Of a stretch of 64,000 nt of DNA, positions 34,999-48,114 are shown in pieces. The DNA comes from Alentia gelatinosa (taxonomy: Eukaryota > Annelida > Polychaeta > Phyllodocida > Polynoidae): contig OX465589.1 of the NCBI GenBank assembly GCA_950022655.1, positions 29,985,970 through 30,049,969 of the forward strand, written 5' to 3'. The notes beneath the pieces are model-generated. The model worked only from the letters and a program-made list of their open reading frames with translations. It was not told the origin of the DNA and did no database searches. A program made the position numbers and the translations under genes. Each line of letters opens with the position of its first letter. Within the stretch, counting starts at the first letter, position 1.

Positions 34999-35366
34999 CC
35001 CATTCACGGTGGGCTCCTACACAGTCATGTATATAGGGGTCGGGTATTAGTACCTATATAGTGCTAGGAAAAGGGTATCTACAGCCCCATTATGATAATT
35101 TGATGATGTGATCACGTGATATGTCATGTGATACTGGACATCATTTTCCATTTCCATAAACATTTTAAATATGATGCTATACCTAAACTCTGTGGAAATT
35201 ACATGTATATTGATGACTTATTTTCTAATTTATCACCTAAAACAATAATTTTGTAAATATTGGAAAATGATGCCTCAAGGCATCACCCGATCTGGACTGG
35301 TGATGCCTTAAGGCATCACCCAATCCTGTGTGGTGATGCCTTAAGGCATCACCCGCAGCTAATGGG
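34999..35366. mobile_element. MITE-like insert 2, copy 3
   Basis: Third copy, carried by higher-order repeat 3. The triple palindromes are unchanged. Confidence 0.7.
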
Positions 35367-38300
35367 TTAAGGGTTAGGGTTAGGGTTAGGGTTAGGATAG
35401 GGTAAGGGTTAGGGTAAGGGTTAAGTACAGGGATAGGAATAGGGATAGGGTTAGGGAGAGGGTTAGTGATAGGGATAGGGATAGTGTGAGTGTTAGGGTT
35501 TGGGTTGGTGTTGAACTTAAAACGCCCTTCTAACAGTATCCTGCAATACAGGGTTAGGGTTAGGGATAGGGTAAGGGTTAGGGTTGGGATAGGGATAGGG
35601 TCAGGGTTAGGGTTAGGATAGGGTTTGGGATAGGGCTAGGGATAGGGTTAGGGATAGAGTTAGGGATGGGGATAGGGTTAGGGTTAGGGCTAGGGTTAGG
35701 GTTAGAGGGGTGTCCACCAAGCTCCCGACGCGAACTGACGCGCCCCAATATTGCCCTTCCAATACAAAATCCATATCGTAACAAAATCGTAGAGCTTATC
35801 GGGGCAGTTGGTAAGTTTTCTACGATAACGCTACTGACGCGGCTCAACGCGCACCGACCCGAACTGATGCAAAACCTGTATCGCAGTGTATAGATGATTC
35901 TTTTAACGGGAAATCATATGAAATAATCGATAGAAAATTATGGAATTTTCAGAATCTGTAGAATCTATAATGCTAAAGTGGCTCTGCAAAAATTGTGAAA
36001 TTTGATAGTAGATAAGGTTTCAAAACGATCATTTTATACTTTAACTGAGGTATCATATAATATTGTTTTGTATCTACAGATAAAATATCAATCTTAAATA
36101 TGCATTATTTCTGGAATTATAAAGGAAATATGGTTAATTACACTGGTTGCATCATGACCTATATCGGGGTGTATCGGGACCATGGCACCTTTTTCATGCA
36201 CCCTCCCAATACGTTACGACGCGCACCGACGCGAACCGATACGCTACGATATGCCTTCCGACGTGCTACGATATGGTAATTTTGTATCGGCTCACGTGGG
36301 CTCGTGTCGGCACTGGTGGGTGCAGAGTCTTAGGGTAAGAGTTAGGTTTAGGGTTAGGGTTGGGGTTGAACTTAAAACGCCATTCTAACAGTATCCTGCA
36401 ATAAAGCTACAGGTACCGGTACAAAAATATTAAGTTCTCTGATGCATTGTAGTTTTGAAATGAATTGTTTACTAAACTGTACATCTAGATTTTGAGAATA
36501 ATCAAATTAATGTTAGCGATACACACACCACATGTGTCATTTCCTAGCAACTTTAACTAAATATCCAAGCACAGTCAACCTGAGTCGAAGGCAGACACTG
36601 CAGAATGGACACTCAAAACTCGCTCACATTTTCAGCAAAATTTGAAGCTAAGGTAATATAAATAGTAATAATACTTCCAAAATATTCTACTTCATGTATA
36701 TCCATATTTGCATCTATTAAATACTCAAGTTCAGTACTGGGAAAAAATGGGTCGAATTCGTTGTGGGTCGTGTTCAATTTACGGGTCGAGTTTGTTGTGG
36801 GTCGAGTTTTTTATTGATTGATTTTGTTGCGGGTCGAGTTTTCGAGTATTCATGAGTGACTCTAATTGGTTAAGGGTAAGGGTTAGGGTTAGGGTTAGGG
36901 TTAGGGTTAGGATAGGGTAAGGGTTAGGGTTAGGGTTAAGTACAGGGATAGGAATAGGGATAGGGTTAGGGAGAGGGTTAGTGATAGGGATAGGGATAGT
37001 GTTAGTGTTAGGGTTAGGGTTGGTGTTGAACTTAAAACGCTCTTCTAACAGTATCCTACAATACAGGGTTAGGGTTATGGATAGGGTAAGGGTTAGGGTT
37101 GGGACAGGGATAGGGTCAGGGTTAGGGTTAGGATAGGGTTAGGGATAGGGCTAGGGATAGGGTTAGGGATACAGTTAGGATGGGGATAGGGTTAGGGTTA
37201 GGGCTAGGGTTAGGGTTAGAGGGGGTGTCCACCAAGCTCCCGACTCGAACTGACGCGCCCTGATATTGCCCATCCGATACAAAATCCATATCATAACAAA
37301 ATCGTAGAGCTTATCAGGGCAGTTGGTAAGTTTTCTACGATAACGCTACTGACGCCCCTCAAAGCGCACCGATGCGAACTAATGCAAAACCTGTATAGCA
37401 GTGTATAGATGACTCTTTTAACGGGAAATCATATGAAATAATCGATAGAAAATTTTGAAATTTTCAGAATCTGTAGAATCTATAATGCTAAAGCGGCTCT
37501 GCAAAAATTGTGAAATTTGATAGTAGATAAGGTCTCAAAACGATCATTTTATACTTTAACTGAGGTATCATATAATATTGTTTTGTATCTACAGATAAAA
37601 TATCACTCTTAAATATGCATTATTTCTGGAATTATAAAGGAAATATGGTTAATTACACTGGTTGCATCGTAAGCTATATCGGGGTGTATCGGGACCATGG
37701 CACCTTTTTCATGCACCCTCCCAATATGTTACGACGCGCACCGACACGAACCAATACGCTACGATATGCCTTCTGACGTGCTACGATATGGTAATTTTGT
37801 ATCGGCTCACGTCAGCTCGTGTCGGCATTGGTGGGTGCAGGGTCTTAGGGTAAGAGTTAGGTTTAGGGTTAGGGTTGGGGTTGAACTTAAAACGCCATTC
37901 TAACAGTATCCTGCAATACAGGTACAGGTACCGGTACAAAAATATTAAGTTCTCTGATGCATTGTAGTTTTGAAATGAATTGTTTACTAAGCTGTTCATC
38001 TAGATTTTGAGAATAATCAAAATTAAGGTTAGCGATACACACACCACATGTGTCATTTTCTTGCAACTTTAACTAAATATCCAAGCACAGTCTACCTGAG
38101 TCGAGGGCAGACACTGCAGAATGGACACTCAAAACTCGCTCACATTTTCAGCAAAATTTGAAGCTAAGGTAATATAAATAGTAATAATACTTCCAAAATA
38201 TTCTACTTCATGTATATCCATATTTGCATCTATTAAATACTCAAGTTCAGTACTGGGAAAAAATGGGTCGAATTCGTTGTGGGTCGTGTTCAATTTACGG

Positions 38301-40150
38301 GTCGAGTTTGTTGTGGGTCGAGTTTTTTATTGATTGATTTTGTTGCGGGTCGAGTTTTCGAGTATTCATGAGTGACTCTAATTGGTTAAGGGTAAGGGTT
38401 AGGGTTAGGGTTAGGGTTAGGGTTAGGATAGGGTAAGGGTTAGGGTTAGGGTTAAGTACAGGGATAGGAATAGGGATAGGGTTAGGGAGAGGGTTAGTGA
38501 TAGGGATAGGGATAGTGTTAGTGTTAGGGTTAGGGTTGGTGTTGAACTTAAAACGCCCTTCTAACAGTATCCTACAATACAGGGTTAGGGTTATGGATAG
38601 GGTAAGGGTTAGGGTTGGGATAGGGATAGGGTCAGGGTTAGGGTTAGGATAGGGTTAGGGATAGGGCTAGGGATAGGGTTAGGGATACAGTTAGGATGGG
38701 GATAGGGTTAGGGTTAGGGCTAGGGTTAGGGTTAGAGGGGGTGTCCACCAAGCTCCCGACGCGAACTGACGCGCCCTGATATTGCCCATCCGATACAAAA
38801 TCCATATCATAACAAAATCGTAGAGCTTATCAGGGCAGTTGGTAAGTTTTCTACGATAACGCTACTGACGCCCCTCAAAGCGCACCGATGCGAACTAATG
38901 CAAAACCTGTATAGCAGTGTATAGATGACTCTTTTAACGGGAAATCATATGAAATAATCGAGAGAAAATTTTGAAATTTTCAGAATCTGTAGAATCTATA
39001 ATGCTAAAGCGGCTCTGCAAAAATTGTGAAATTTGATAGTAGATAAGGTCTCAAAACGATCATTTTATACTTTAACTGAGGTATCATATAATATTGTTTT
39101 GTATCTACAGATAAAATATCACTCTTAAATATGCATTATTTCTGGAATTATAAAGGAAATATGGTTAATTACACTGGTTGCATCGTAAGCTATATCGGGG
39201 TGTATCGGGACCATGGCACCTTTTTCATGCACCCTCCCAATATGTTACGACGCGCACCGACACGAACCAATACGCTACGATATGCCTTCTGACGTGCTAC
39301 GATATGGTAATTTTGTATCAGCTCACGTCAGCTCGTGTCGGCATTGGTGGGTGCAGGGTCTTAGGGTAAGAGTTAGGTTTAGGGTTAGGGTTGGGGTTGA
39401 ACTTAAAACGCCATTCTAACAGTATCCTGCAATACAGGTACAGGTACCGGTACAAAAATATTAAGTTCTCTGATGCATTGTAGTTTTGAAATGAATTGTT
39501 TACTAAGCTGTTCATCTAGATTTTGAGAATAATCAAAATTAATGTTAGCGATACACACACCACATGTGTCATTTCCTAGCAACTTTAACTAAATATCCAA
39601 GCACAGTCTATCTGAGTCAAGGGCAGACACTGCAGGATGGACACTCAAAACTCGCTCACATTTTCAGCAAAATTTGAAGCTAAGGTAATATAAATAGTAA
39701 TAATACTTCCAAAATATTCTACTTCATGTATATCCATATTTGCATCTATTAAATACTCATATTCAGTACTGGAAAAAAATGGGTCGAATTTGTTGTGGGT
39801 CGAGTTCCATTTACGGGTCGAGATTGTTCTGGGTCGAGTTTCTTATTGATCAACTTCGTTGCGGGTCGAGTTTTCGAGTATTCATGAGTGACTCTAATTG
39901 GTTAAGGGTTAGGGTTAGGGTTAGGGTTAGGGTTAGGGTTAAGTACAGGGATAGTTATAGGGATAGGGTTAGGGAGAGGGTTAGTGATAGGGATAGGGAT
40001 AGTGTTAGTGTTAGGGTTAGGGTTGGTGTTGAACTTTAAACGCCCTTTTAACAGAATCCTGCAATACAGGGTTAGGGTTAGGGATAGGGTAAGGGTTAGG
40101 GTTGGGATAGGGATAGGGTCAGGGTTAGGGTTAGGATAGGGTTAGGGATA

Positions 40151-43100
40151 GGGCTAGGGATAGGGTAAGGGATAGAGTTAGGGATGGGGATAGGGTTAGG
40201 GTTAGAGGGGGTGTCCACCAAGCTCCCGACGCAAACTGACGCGCCCTGATATTGCCCTTCCGATACAAAATCCATATCGTAACAAAATCGTAGAGCTTAT
40301 CGGGGCAGTTGGTAGGTTTTCTACGATAACACTACTGACGCGGCTCAATGCGCACTGATGCAAACTGATTCAAAACCGGTATCGCAGTGTATAGATGACT
40401 CTTTTAACGGGAAATCATATGAAATAATCGATAGAAAATTATTAAATTTTCAGAATCTGTAGAATCTATAATGCTAAAGCGGCTCTGCAAAAATTGTGAA
40501 ATTTGATAGTAGATAAGGTCTCAAAACGATCATTTTATACTTTAACTGAGGTATCATATAATAATGTTTTGTATCTACAGATAAAATATCAATCTTAAAT
40601 ATGCATTATTTCTGGAATTATAAAGGAAATATGGTTAATTACACTAGTTGCATCATAAGCTATATCGGGGTGTATCGGGACCATGGCACCTTTTTCATGC
40701 ACCCTCCCAATACGTTACGACGCGCACCGACGCGAACGGATACGCTACGATATGCCTTCCGATGTGCTACGATATGGTAATTTTGTATCGGCTTGCGTCG
40801 GCTCGTGTCGGCGTTGGTGGGTGCAGGGTCTTAGGGTTAGAGTTAGGTTAGGGTTAGGGTTGGGGTTGAACTTAAAACGCCATTCTAACAGTATCCTGCA
40901 GTACAGGTACAGGTACCGGTACAAAAATATTAAGTTCTCTGATGCATTGTAGTTTTGAAATGAATTGTTTACTAAACTGTACATCTAGATTTTGAGAATA
41001 ATCAAAATTAATGTTAGCGATACACACCACATGTGTCATTTCCAAGCAACTTTAACTAAATATCCAAGCACAGTCTACATGAGTCGAAGGCAGACACTGC
41101 AGAATGGACACTCAAAACTCGCTCATATTTTCAGCAAAATTTGAAGCTAAGGTAATATAAATAGTAATAATACTTCCAAAATATTCTACTTCATGTATAT
41201 CCATATTTGAATCTATCAAATACTCAAGTTCAATACTGGAAAAAAATGGGTCGAATTTTTGTGGGTCGAGTTCCATTTACGGGTCGAGTTTGTTGTGGGT
41301 CGAGTTTTTTATTGATCGATTTCGTTGCGGGTCGGGTTTTCGAGTATTCATGAGTGATTCTAATTGGTTAAGGGTTAGGGTTAGGGTTAGGGTTAGGGTT
41401 AGGGTTAGGGTTAGGATAGGGTAAGGGTTAGGGCTAGGGTTAAGTACAGGGATAGGTATAGGGATAGGGTTAGGGAGAGGGTTAGTGATAGGGATAGGGA
41501 TTGTGTTAGTGTTAGGGTTAGGGTTGGTGTTGAACTTAAAACGCCCTTCTAACAGAATCCTGCAATACAGGGTTAGGGTTAGGGAAAGGGTAAGGGTTAG
41601 GGTTGGGATAGGGATAGGGTCAGGGTTAGGGTTAGGATAGGGTTAGGGATAGGGCTAGGGATAGGGTAAGGGATAGAGTTAGGGATGGGATAGGGTTAGG
41701 GTTAGAGGGGGTGTCCACCAAGCTCCCGACGCGAACTAACGCGCCCTGATATTGCCCATCCGATACAAAATCCATATCGTAACAAAATCGGTGAGCTTAT
41801 CGGGGCAGTTGGTAAGTTTTCTACGATAACGCTACTGACGCCGCTCAATGCGCACCGACGCGAACTGATGCAAAACCTGTATCGCAGTGTATAGATGACT
41901 CTTTTAACGGGAAATCATATGAAATAATCAATAGAAAATTATGAAATTTTCAGAATCTGTAGAATCTATAATGCTAAAGCGGCTCTGCAAAAATTGTGAA
42001 ATTTAATAGTAGATAAGGTCTCAAAACGATCATTTTATACTTTAACTGAGGTATCATATAATATTGTTTTGTATCTACAGATAAAATATCAATCTTAAAT
42101 ATGCATTATTTCTGGAATTATAAAGGAAATATGGTTAATTACACTGGTTGCATCATGAGCTATATCAGGGTGTATCGGGACCATGGCACCTTTTTCATGC
42201 ACCCTCCCAATACGTTACGACGCGCACCGACGCGCACCGACGCGAACGGATACGCTACGATATGCCTTCCGACGGGCTACGATATGGTAATTTTGTATCG
42301 GCTTGCGTCGGCTCGTGTTGGCGTTGGTGGGTGCAGGGTCTTAGGGATAGAGTTAGGTATAGGGTTAGGGTTGGGGTTGAACTTAAAACGCCATTCTAAC
42401 AGTATCCTGCAATAAGGTACAGGTACCGGTACAAAAATATTAAGTTCTCTGATGCATTGTAGTTTTGAAATGAATTGTTTACTAAACTGTACATCTAGAT
42501 TTTGAGAATAATCAAAATTAATGTTAGCGATACACACACCACATGTGTCATTTCCTAGCAACTTTAACTAAATATCCAAGCACAGTCTATCTGAGTCGAA
42601 GGCAGACACTGCAGAATGGACACTCAAAACTCGCTCATATTTTCAGCAAAATTTGAAGCTAAGGTAATATAAATAGTAATAATACTTCCAAAATATTCTA
42701 CTTCATGTATATCCATATTTGAATCTATCAAATACTCAAGTTCAATACTGGAAAAAAATGGGTCGAATTTGTTGTGGGTCGAGTTCCATTTACGGGTCGA
42801 GATTGTTCTGGGTCGAGTTTCTTATTGATCGATTTCGTTGCGGGTCGGGTTTTCGAGTATTCATGAGTGATTCTAATTGGTTAAGGGTTAGGGTTAGGGT
42901 TAGGGTTAGGGTTAGGGTTAGGGTTAGGATAGGGTAAGGGTTAGGGCTAGGGTTAAGTACAGGGATAGGTATAGGGATAGGGTTAGGGAGAGGGTTAGTG
43001 ATAGGGATAGGGATTGTGTTAGTGTTAGGGTTAGGGTTGGTGTTGAACTTAAAACGCCCTTTTAACAGAATCCTGCAATACAGGGTTAGGGTTAGGGATA

Positions 43101-45925
43101 GGGTAAGGGTTAGGGTTGGGATAGGGATAGGGTCAGGGTTAGGGTTAGGATAGGGTTAGGGATAGGGCTAGGGATAGGGTAAGGGATAGAGTTAGGGATG
43201 GGATAGGGTTAGGGTTAGAGGGGGTGTCCACCAAGCTCCCGACGCGAACTAACGCGCCCTGATATTGCCCATCCGATACAAAATCCATATCGTAACAAAA
43301 TCGGTGAGCTTATCGGGGCAGTTGGTAAGTTTTCTACGATAACGCTACTGACGCCGCTCAATGCGCACCGACGCGAACTGATGCAAAACCTGTATCGCAG
43401 TGTATAGATGACTCTTTTAACGGGAAATCATATGAAATAATCAATAGAAAATTATGAAATTTTCAGAATCTGTAGAATCTATAAGGGCTAGGGATAGGGT
43501 AAGGGATAGAGTTAGGGATGGGGATAGGGTTAGGGTTAGAGGGGGTGTCCACCAAGCTCCCGACGCAAACTGACGCGCCCTGATATTGCCCTTCCGATAC
43601 AAAATCCATATCGTAACAAAATCGTAGAGCTTATCGGGGCAGTTGGTAGGTTTTCTACGATAACACTACTGACGCGGCTCAATGCGCACTGATGCAAACT
43701 GATTCAAAACCAGAACGCAGTGTATAGATGACTCTTTTAACGGGAAATCATATGAAATAATCGATAGAAAATTATTAAATTTTCAGAATCTGTAGAATCT
43801 ATAATGCTAAAGCGGCTCTGCAAAAATTGTGAAATTTGATAGTAGATAAGGTCTCAAAACGATCATTTTATACTTTAACTGAGGTATCATATAATAATGT
43901 TTTGTATCTACAGATAAAATATCAATCTTAAATATGCATTATTTCTGGAATTATAAAGGAAATATGGTTAATTACACTAGTTGCATCATAAGCTATATCG
44001 GGGTGTATCGGGACCATGGCACCTTTTTCATGCACCCTCCCAATACGTTACGACGCGCACCGACGCGAACGGATACGCTACGATATGCCTTCCGATGTGC
44101 TACGATATGGTAATTTTGTATCGGCTTGCGTCGGCTCGTGTCGGCGTTGGTGGGTGCAGGGTCTTAGGGTTAGAGTTAGGTTAGGGTTAGGGTTGGGGTT
44201 GAACTTAAAACGCCATTCTAACAGTATCCTGCAGTACAGGTACAGGTACCGGTACAAAAATATTAAGTTCTCTGATGCATTGTAGTTTTGAAATGAATTG
44301 TTTACTAAACTGTACATCTAGATTTTGAGAATAATCAAAATTAATGTTAGCGATACACACCACATGTGTCATTTCCAAGCAACTTTAACTAAATATCCAA
44401 GCACAGTCTACATGAGTCGAAGGCAGACACTGCAGAATGGACACTCAAAACTCGCTCATATTTTCAGCAAAATTTGAAGCTAAGGTAATATAAATAGTAA
44501 TAATACTTCCAAAATATTCTACTTCATGTATATCCATATTTGAATCTATCAAATACTCAAGTTCAATACTGGAAAAAAATGGGTCGAATTTTTGTGGGTC
44601 GAGTTCCATTTACGGGTCGAGTTTGTTGTGGGTCGAGTTTTTTATTGATCGATTTCGTTGCGGGTCGGGTTTTCGAGTATTCATGAGTGATTCTAATTGG
44701 TTAAGGGTTAGGGTTAGGGTTAGGGTTAGGGTTAGGGTTAGGGTTAGGATAGGGTAAGGGTTAGGGCTAGGGTTAAGTACAGGGATAGGTATAGGGATAG
44801 GGTTAGGGAGAGGGTTAGTGATAGGGATAGGGATAGTGTTAGTGTTAGGGTTAGGGTTGGTGTTGAACTTAAAACGCCCTTCTAACAGAATCCTGCAATA
44901 CAGGGTTAGGGTTAGGGAAAGGGTAAGGGTTAGGGTTGGGATAGGGATAGGGTCAGGGTTAGGGTTAGGATAGGGTTAGGGATAGGGCTAGGGATAGGGT
45001 AAGGGATAGAGTTAGGGATGGGATAGGGTAAGGGTTAGAGGGGGTGTCCACCAAGCTCCCGACGCGAACTAACGCGCCCTGATATTGCCCATCCGATACA
45101 AAATCCATATCGTAACAAAATCGGTGAGCTTATCGGGGCAGTTGGTAAGTTTTCTACGATAACGCTACTGACGCCGCTCAATGCGCACCGACGCGAACTG
45201 ATGCAAAACCTGTATCGCAGTGTATAGATGACTCTTTTAACGGGAAATCATATGAAATAATCAATAGAAAATTATGAAATTTTCAGAATCTGTAGAATCT
45301 ATAATGCTAAAGCGGCTCTGCAAAAATTGTGAAATTTAATAGTAGATAAGGTCTCAAAACGATCATTTTATACTTTAACTGAGGTATCATATAATATTGT
45401 TTTGTATCTACAGATAAAATATCAATCTTAAATATGCATTATTTCTGGAATTATAAAGGAAATATGGTTAATTACACTGGTTGCATCATGAGCTATATCA
45501 GGGTGTATCGGGACCATGGCACCTTTTTCATGCACCCTCCCAATACGTTACGACGCGCACCGACGCGCACCGACGCGAACTGATACGCTACGATATGCCT
45601 TCCGACGGGCTACGATATGGTAATTTTGTATCGGCTCACGTTGGCTCGTGTTGGCGTTGGTGGGTGCAGGGTCTTAGGGATAGAGTTAGGTATAGGGTTA
45701 GGGTTGGGGTTGAACTTAAAACGCCATTCTAACAGTATCCTGCAATAAGGTACAGGTACCGGTACAAAAAATTAAGTTCTCTGATGCATTGTAGTTTTGA
45801 AATAAATTGTTTACTAAACTGTACATCTAGATTTTGAGAATAATCAAAATTAATGTTAGCGATACACACACCACATGTGTCATTTCCTAGCAACTTTAAC
45901 TAAATATCCAAGCACAGTCTATCTG
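40151..45925 (+). repeat. Duplicated monomer pair (W-V, offset about 3,333 bp)
   Basis: Sequence from 43485 to about 45925 repeats that from 40151 to about 42590. The join is visible at 43484/43485, where '...gaatctataa' switches abruptly into 'gggctagggatagggtaagg' instead of the usual 'tgctaaagcgg'. Confidence 0.85.
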
Positions 45926-47694
45926 AGTCGAGGGCAGACACTGCAGGATATACACTCATAACTCGCTAACATTTTCAGCAAAATTTGAAGCTAAGGTAAT
46001 ATAAATAGTAATAATACTTCCAAAATATTTTACTACATGTATATCCATATTTGCATCTATTAAATACTCATGTTCAGTACTGGAAAAAAATGGGTCAAAT
46101 TTGTTGTGGGTCGAGTTCCATTTACGGGTCGAGATTGTTGTGGGTCGAGTTTTTTATTGATCGATTTTGTTGCGGGTCGAGTTTTCGAATATTCATGAGT
46201 GACTCTAATTGGTTAAGGGTTAGGGTTAGGGTTAGGGTTAGGGTTAGGGTTAGGGTTAGGATAGGGTAAGGGTTGGGGTTAGGGTTAAGTACAGGGATAG
46301 GTATAGGGATAGGGTTAGGGAGAGGGTTAGTGATAGGGATAGGGATAGTGTTAGTGTTAGGGTTAGGGTTGGTGTTGAACTTAAAACGCCCTTCTAACAG
46401 AATCCTGCAATACAGGGTTAGGGTTAGGGATAGGGTAAGGGTTAGGGTTGGGATAGGGATAGGGTCAGGGTTAGGGTTAGGATAGGGTTAGGGATAGGGC
46501 TAGGGATAGGGTTGGGGATAGGGTTAGGGTTAGGGCTAGGGTTAGGGTTAGAGGGGGTGTCCAGCAAGCTCCCGACGCGAACTGACACGCCCTGATATTG
46601 CCCATCCGATACAAAATCCATATCATAACAAAATCGTAGAGCTTATCGGGGCAGTTGGTAAGTTTTCTAAGATAGCGCTACTGACACGGCTCAATGCGCA
46701 CTGATGCGAATTGATGCAAAACCTGTATCGCAGTGTATAGATGACTCTTTTAACGGGAAATCATATGAAATAATAGATAGAAAATTATGAAATTTTCAGA
46801 ATCTGTAGAACCTATAATGCTAAAGCGGCTCTGCAAAAATTGTGAAATTTGATAGTAGATAAGGTCTCAAAACGATCATTTTATACTTTAACTGAGGTAT
46901 CATATAATATTGTTTTGTATCTACAGATGAAATACAATCTTAAATATGCATTATTTCTGGAATTATAAAGGAAATATGGTTAATTACACTGGTTGCATCA
47001 TGAGCTATATCGGGGTGTATCAGGACCATGGCACCTTTTTCATGCACCCTCCCAATACGTTACGACGCGCACCGACACGAACCGTCAGCTACGATATGCC
47101 TTCCGACATGCTACGATATGGTAATTTTGTATCGGCTCACGTTGGCTCGTGTCGGCGTTGGTGGGTGCAGGGTCTTAGGGTTAGAGTTAGGTTTAGGGTT
47201 AGGGTTGGGGTTGAACTTAAAACGCCATTCTAACAGTATCCTGCAATACAGGTACAGGTACCGGTTCAAAAATATTAAGTTCTCTGATGCATTGTAGTTT
47301 TGAAATGAATTTTTACTAAGCTGTACATCTAGATTTTGAGAATGATCAAAATTAATGTTAGCGATACACACACCACATGTGTCATTTCCTAGCAACTTTA
47401 ACTAAATATCCAAGCACAGTCTACCTGAGTCGAGGGCAGACACTGCAGAATGGACACTCAAAACTCGCTAACATTTTCAGCAAAATTTGAAGCTAAGGTA
47501 ATATAAATAGTAATAATACTTCCAAAATATTCTACTTCATGTATATCCATATTTGTGTAGTGGGATGGGAATCCAGCAGTGTTCGTTTTTTTCACTGAAG
47601 GTGGCGCGATATGCCGATCCTTACTGTGTAGTGATTCCGGGCAACGCCGCACACGAGAGTGGCGCGGCGGAGACCGGGATTACGTAACGCTTAG

Positions 47695-47702
47695 TATATA
47701 TA
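47695..47702 (+). promoter_or_regulatory. TATA box in the 5' LTR
   Basis: TATATATA upstream of 'gcgttcacagt', an initiator-like TTCACAG, although the spacing is short. The same sequence is in LTR2. It is the expected start of the genomic transcript. Confidence 0.6.
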
Positions 47703-47889
47703 CTCAGCGTTCACAGTAGGTTGACAGGTTGTCCTCGCGCGTCCCTTCTACGGAACGGATCCTTGGGCCCTCACTTTGCAGGCGGGTTCTTGTAACCTTC
47801 CTGCCTATCCAGCGTTACCTAGCACCCATGTGTTAGGGTACTGTACTTGTGAGGAAGATCTTCCAGATCTTTCCAGGAAGTAAGTGATT

Positions 47890-47895
47890 AATAAA
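47890..47895 (+). terminator. Polyadenylation signal in the LTR
   Basis: AATAAA downstream of the TATA box. The equivalent in LTR2 is 58698-58703, which would end the transcript. Confidence 0.6.
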
Positions 47896-47975
47896 CATCC
47901 CTGTTTATTAAATGACGTTGTTGTGTTGTGTGTGATTAGGTCTGTGCAAACTAACCGAAAACCGAACCAACCTAC

Positions 47976-47981
47976 GTAAGT
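47976..47981 (+). promoter_or_regulatory. Candidate 5' splice donor in LTR1 leader
   Basis: GTAAGT lies in the loop of a short hairpin, CCTACG...CGTAGG, after the polyadenylation signal and so within the leader. The segment is absent from LTR2. It could pair with an acceptor near 53955 to make a message for the accessory ORF. Confidence 0.3.
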
Positions 47982-48061
47982 GCGTAGGGTGGGATCCTGC
48001 CTGGAACTAGCGTTCCGGATTGGGGTCATCCAACCTGCTAGACAGGCGGCGACCACCACAC

Positions 48062-48079
48062 TGGTGCCGTGACCAGGAT
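48062..48079 (+). other. tRNA primer-binding site
   Basis: TGGTGCCGTGACCAGGAT begins one base after LTR1. The leading TGG matches the CCA end of a tRNA. I have not identified which tRNA. Confidence 0.75.
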
Positions 48080-48114
48080 CCCAGGTTGCTTGCACAACCC
48101 GGGATTCTCGGTAA

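Larger units (their letters stand above)
33830..39130 (+). repeat. Higher-order repeat copy 3 (units X-Y-Z, 5,301 bp)
   Basis: Repeats copy 1 almost base for base. It is followed by an extra Z-type monomer at 39131-40600, so the end unit has also been duplicated. Confidence 0.9.
15166..47555 (+). repeat. Subtelomeric tandem array, about 1.5-kb monomers with TTAGGG-like blocks
   Basis: Successive copies of the landmark 'atgcattatttctggaat' begin near 15799, 17041, 18526, 19980, 21713, 23983, 25498, 27014, 29284, 30799, 32314, 33830, 36100, 37615, 39131, 40601, 42101, 43934, 45434 and 46946. Typical spacing is 1,454-1,516 bp, with longer 2,270-bp units where two MITEs sit. Each monomer contains, in order: a CG-rich segment of GACGCG/TATCG words; a copy of GAACTTAAAACGCCATTC; the GTACCGGTAC palindrome; a 16-bp-period GGGTCGAG minisatellite; a TTAGGG block; a second GAACTTAAAACGCCCTTC copy; a second degenerate block; and 'gtgtccaccaagctcccg'. 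No gene is supported here; short ORFs recur only because the monomers repeat. Confidence 0.95.
47556..48060 (+). repeat. 5' LTR
   Basis: 505 bp, ends TG...CA. It matches LTR2 closely but lacks a 27-bp hairpin-containing segment present in LTR2 near 58586, and has about 16 extra bases (near 47976) that contain GTAAGT. Confidence 0.93.

Noticed and set aside
42719..42937. Arg-Val repeat proteins (RVRVRV) in the array
   Set aside because: They are frame translations of TTAGGG-like repeats with no independent start or conservation.
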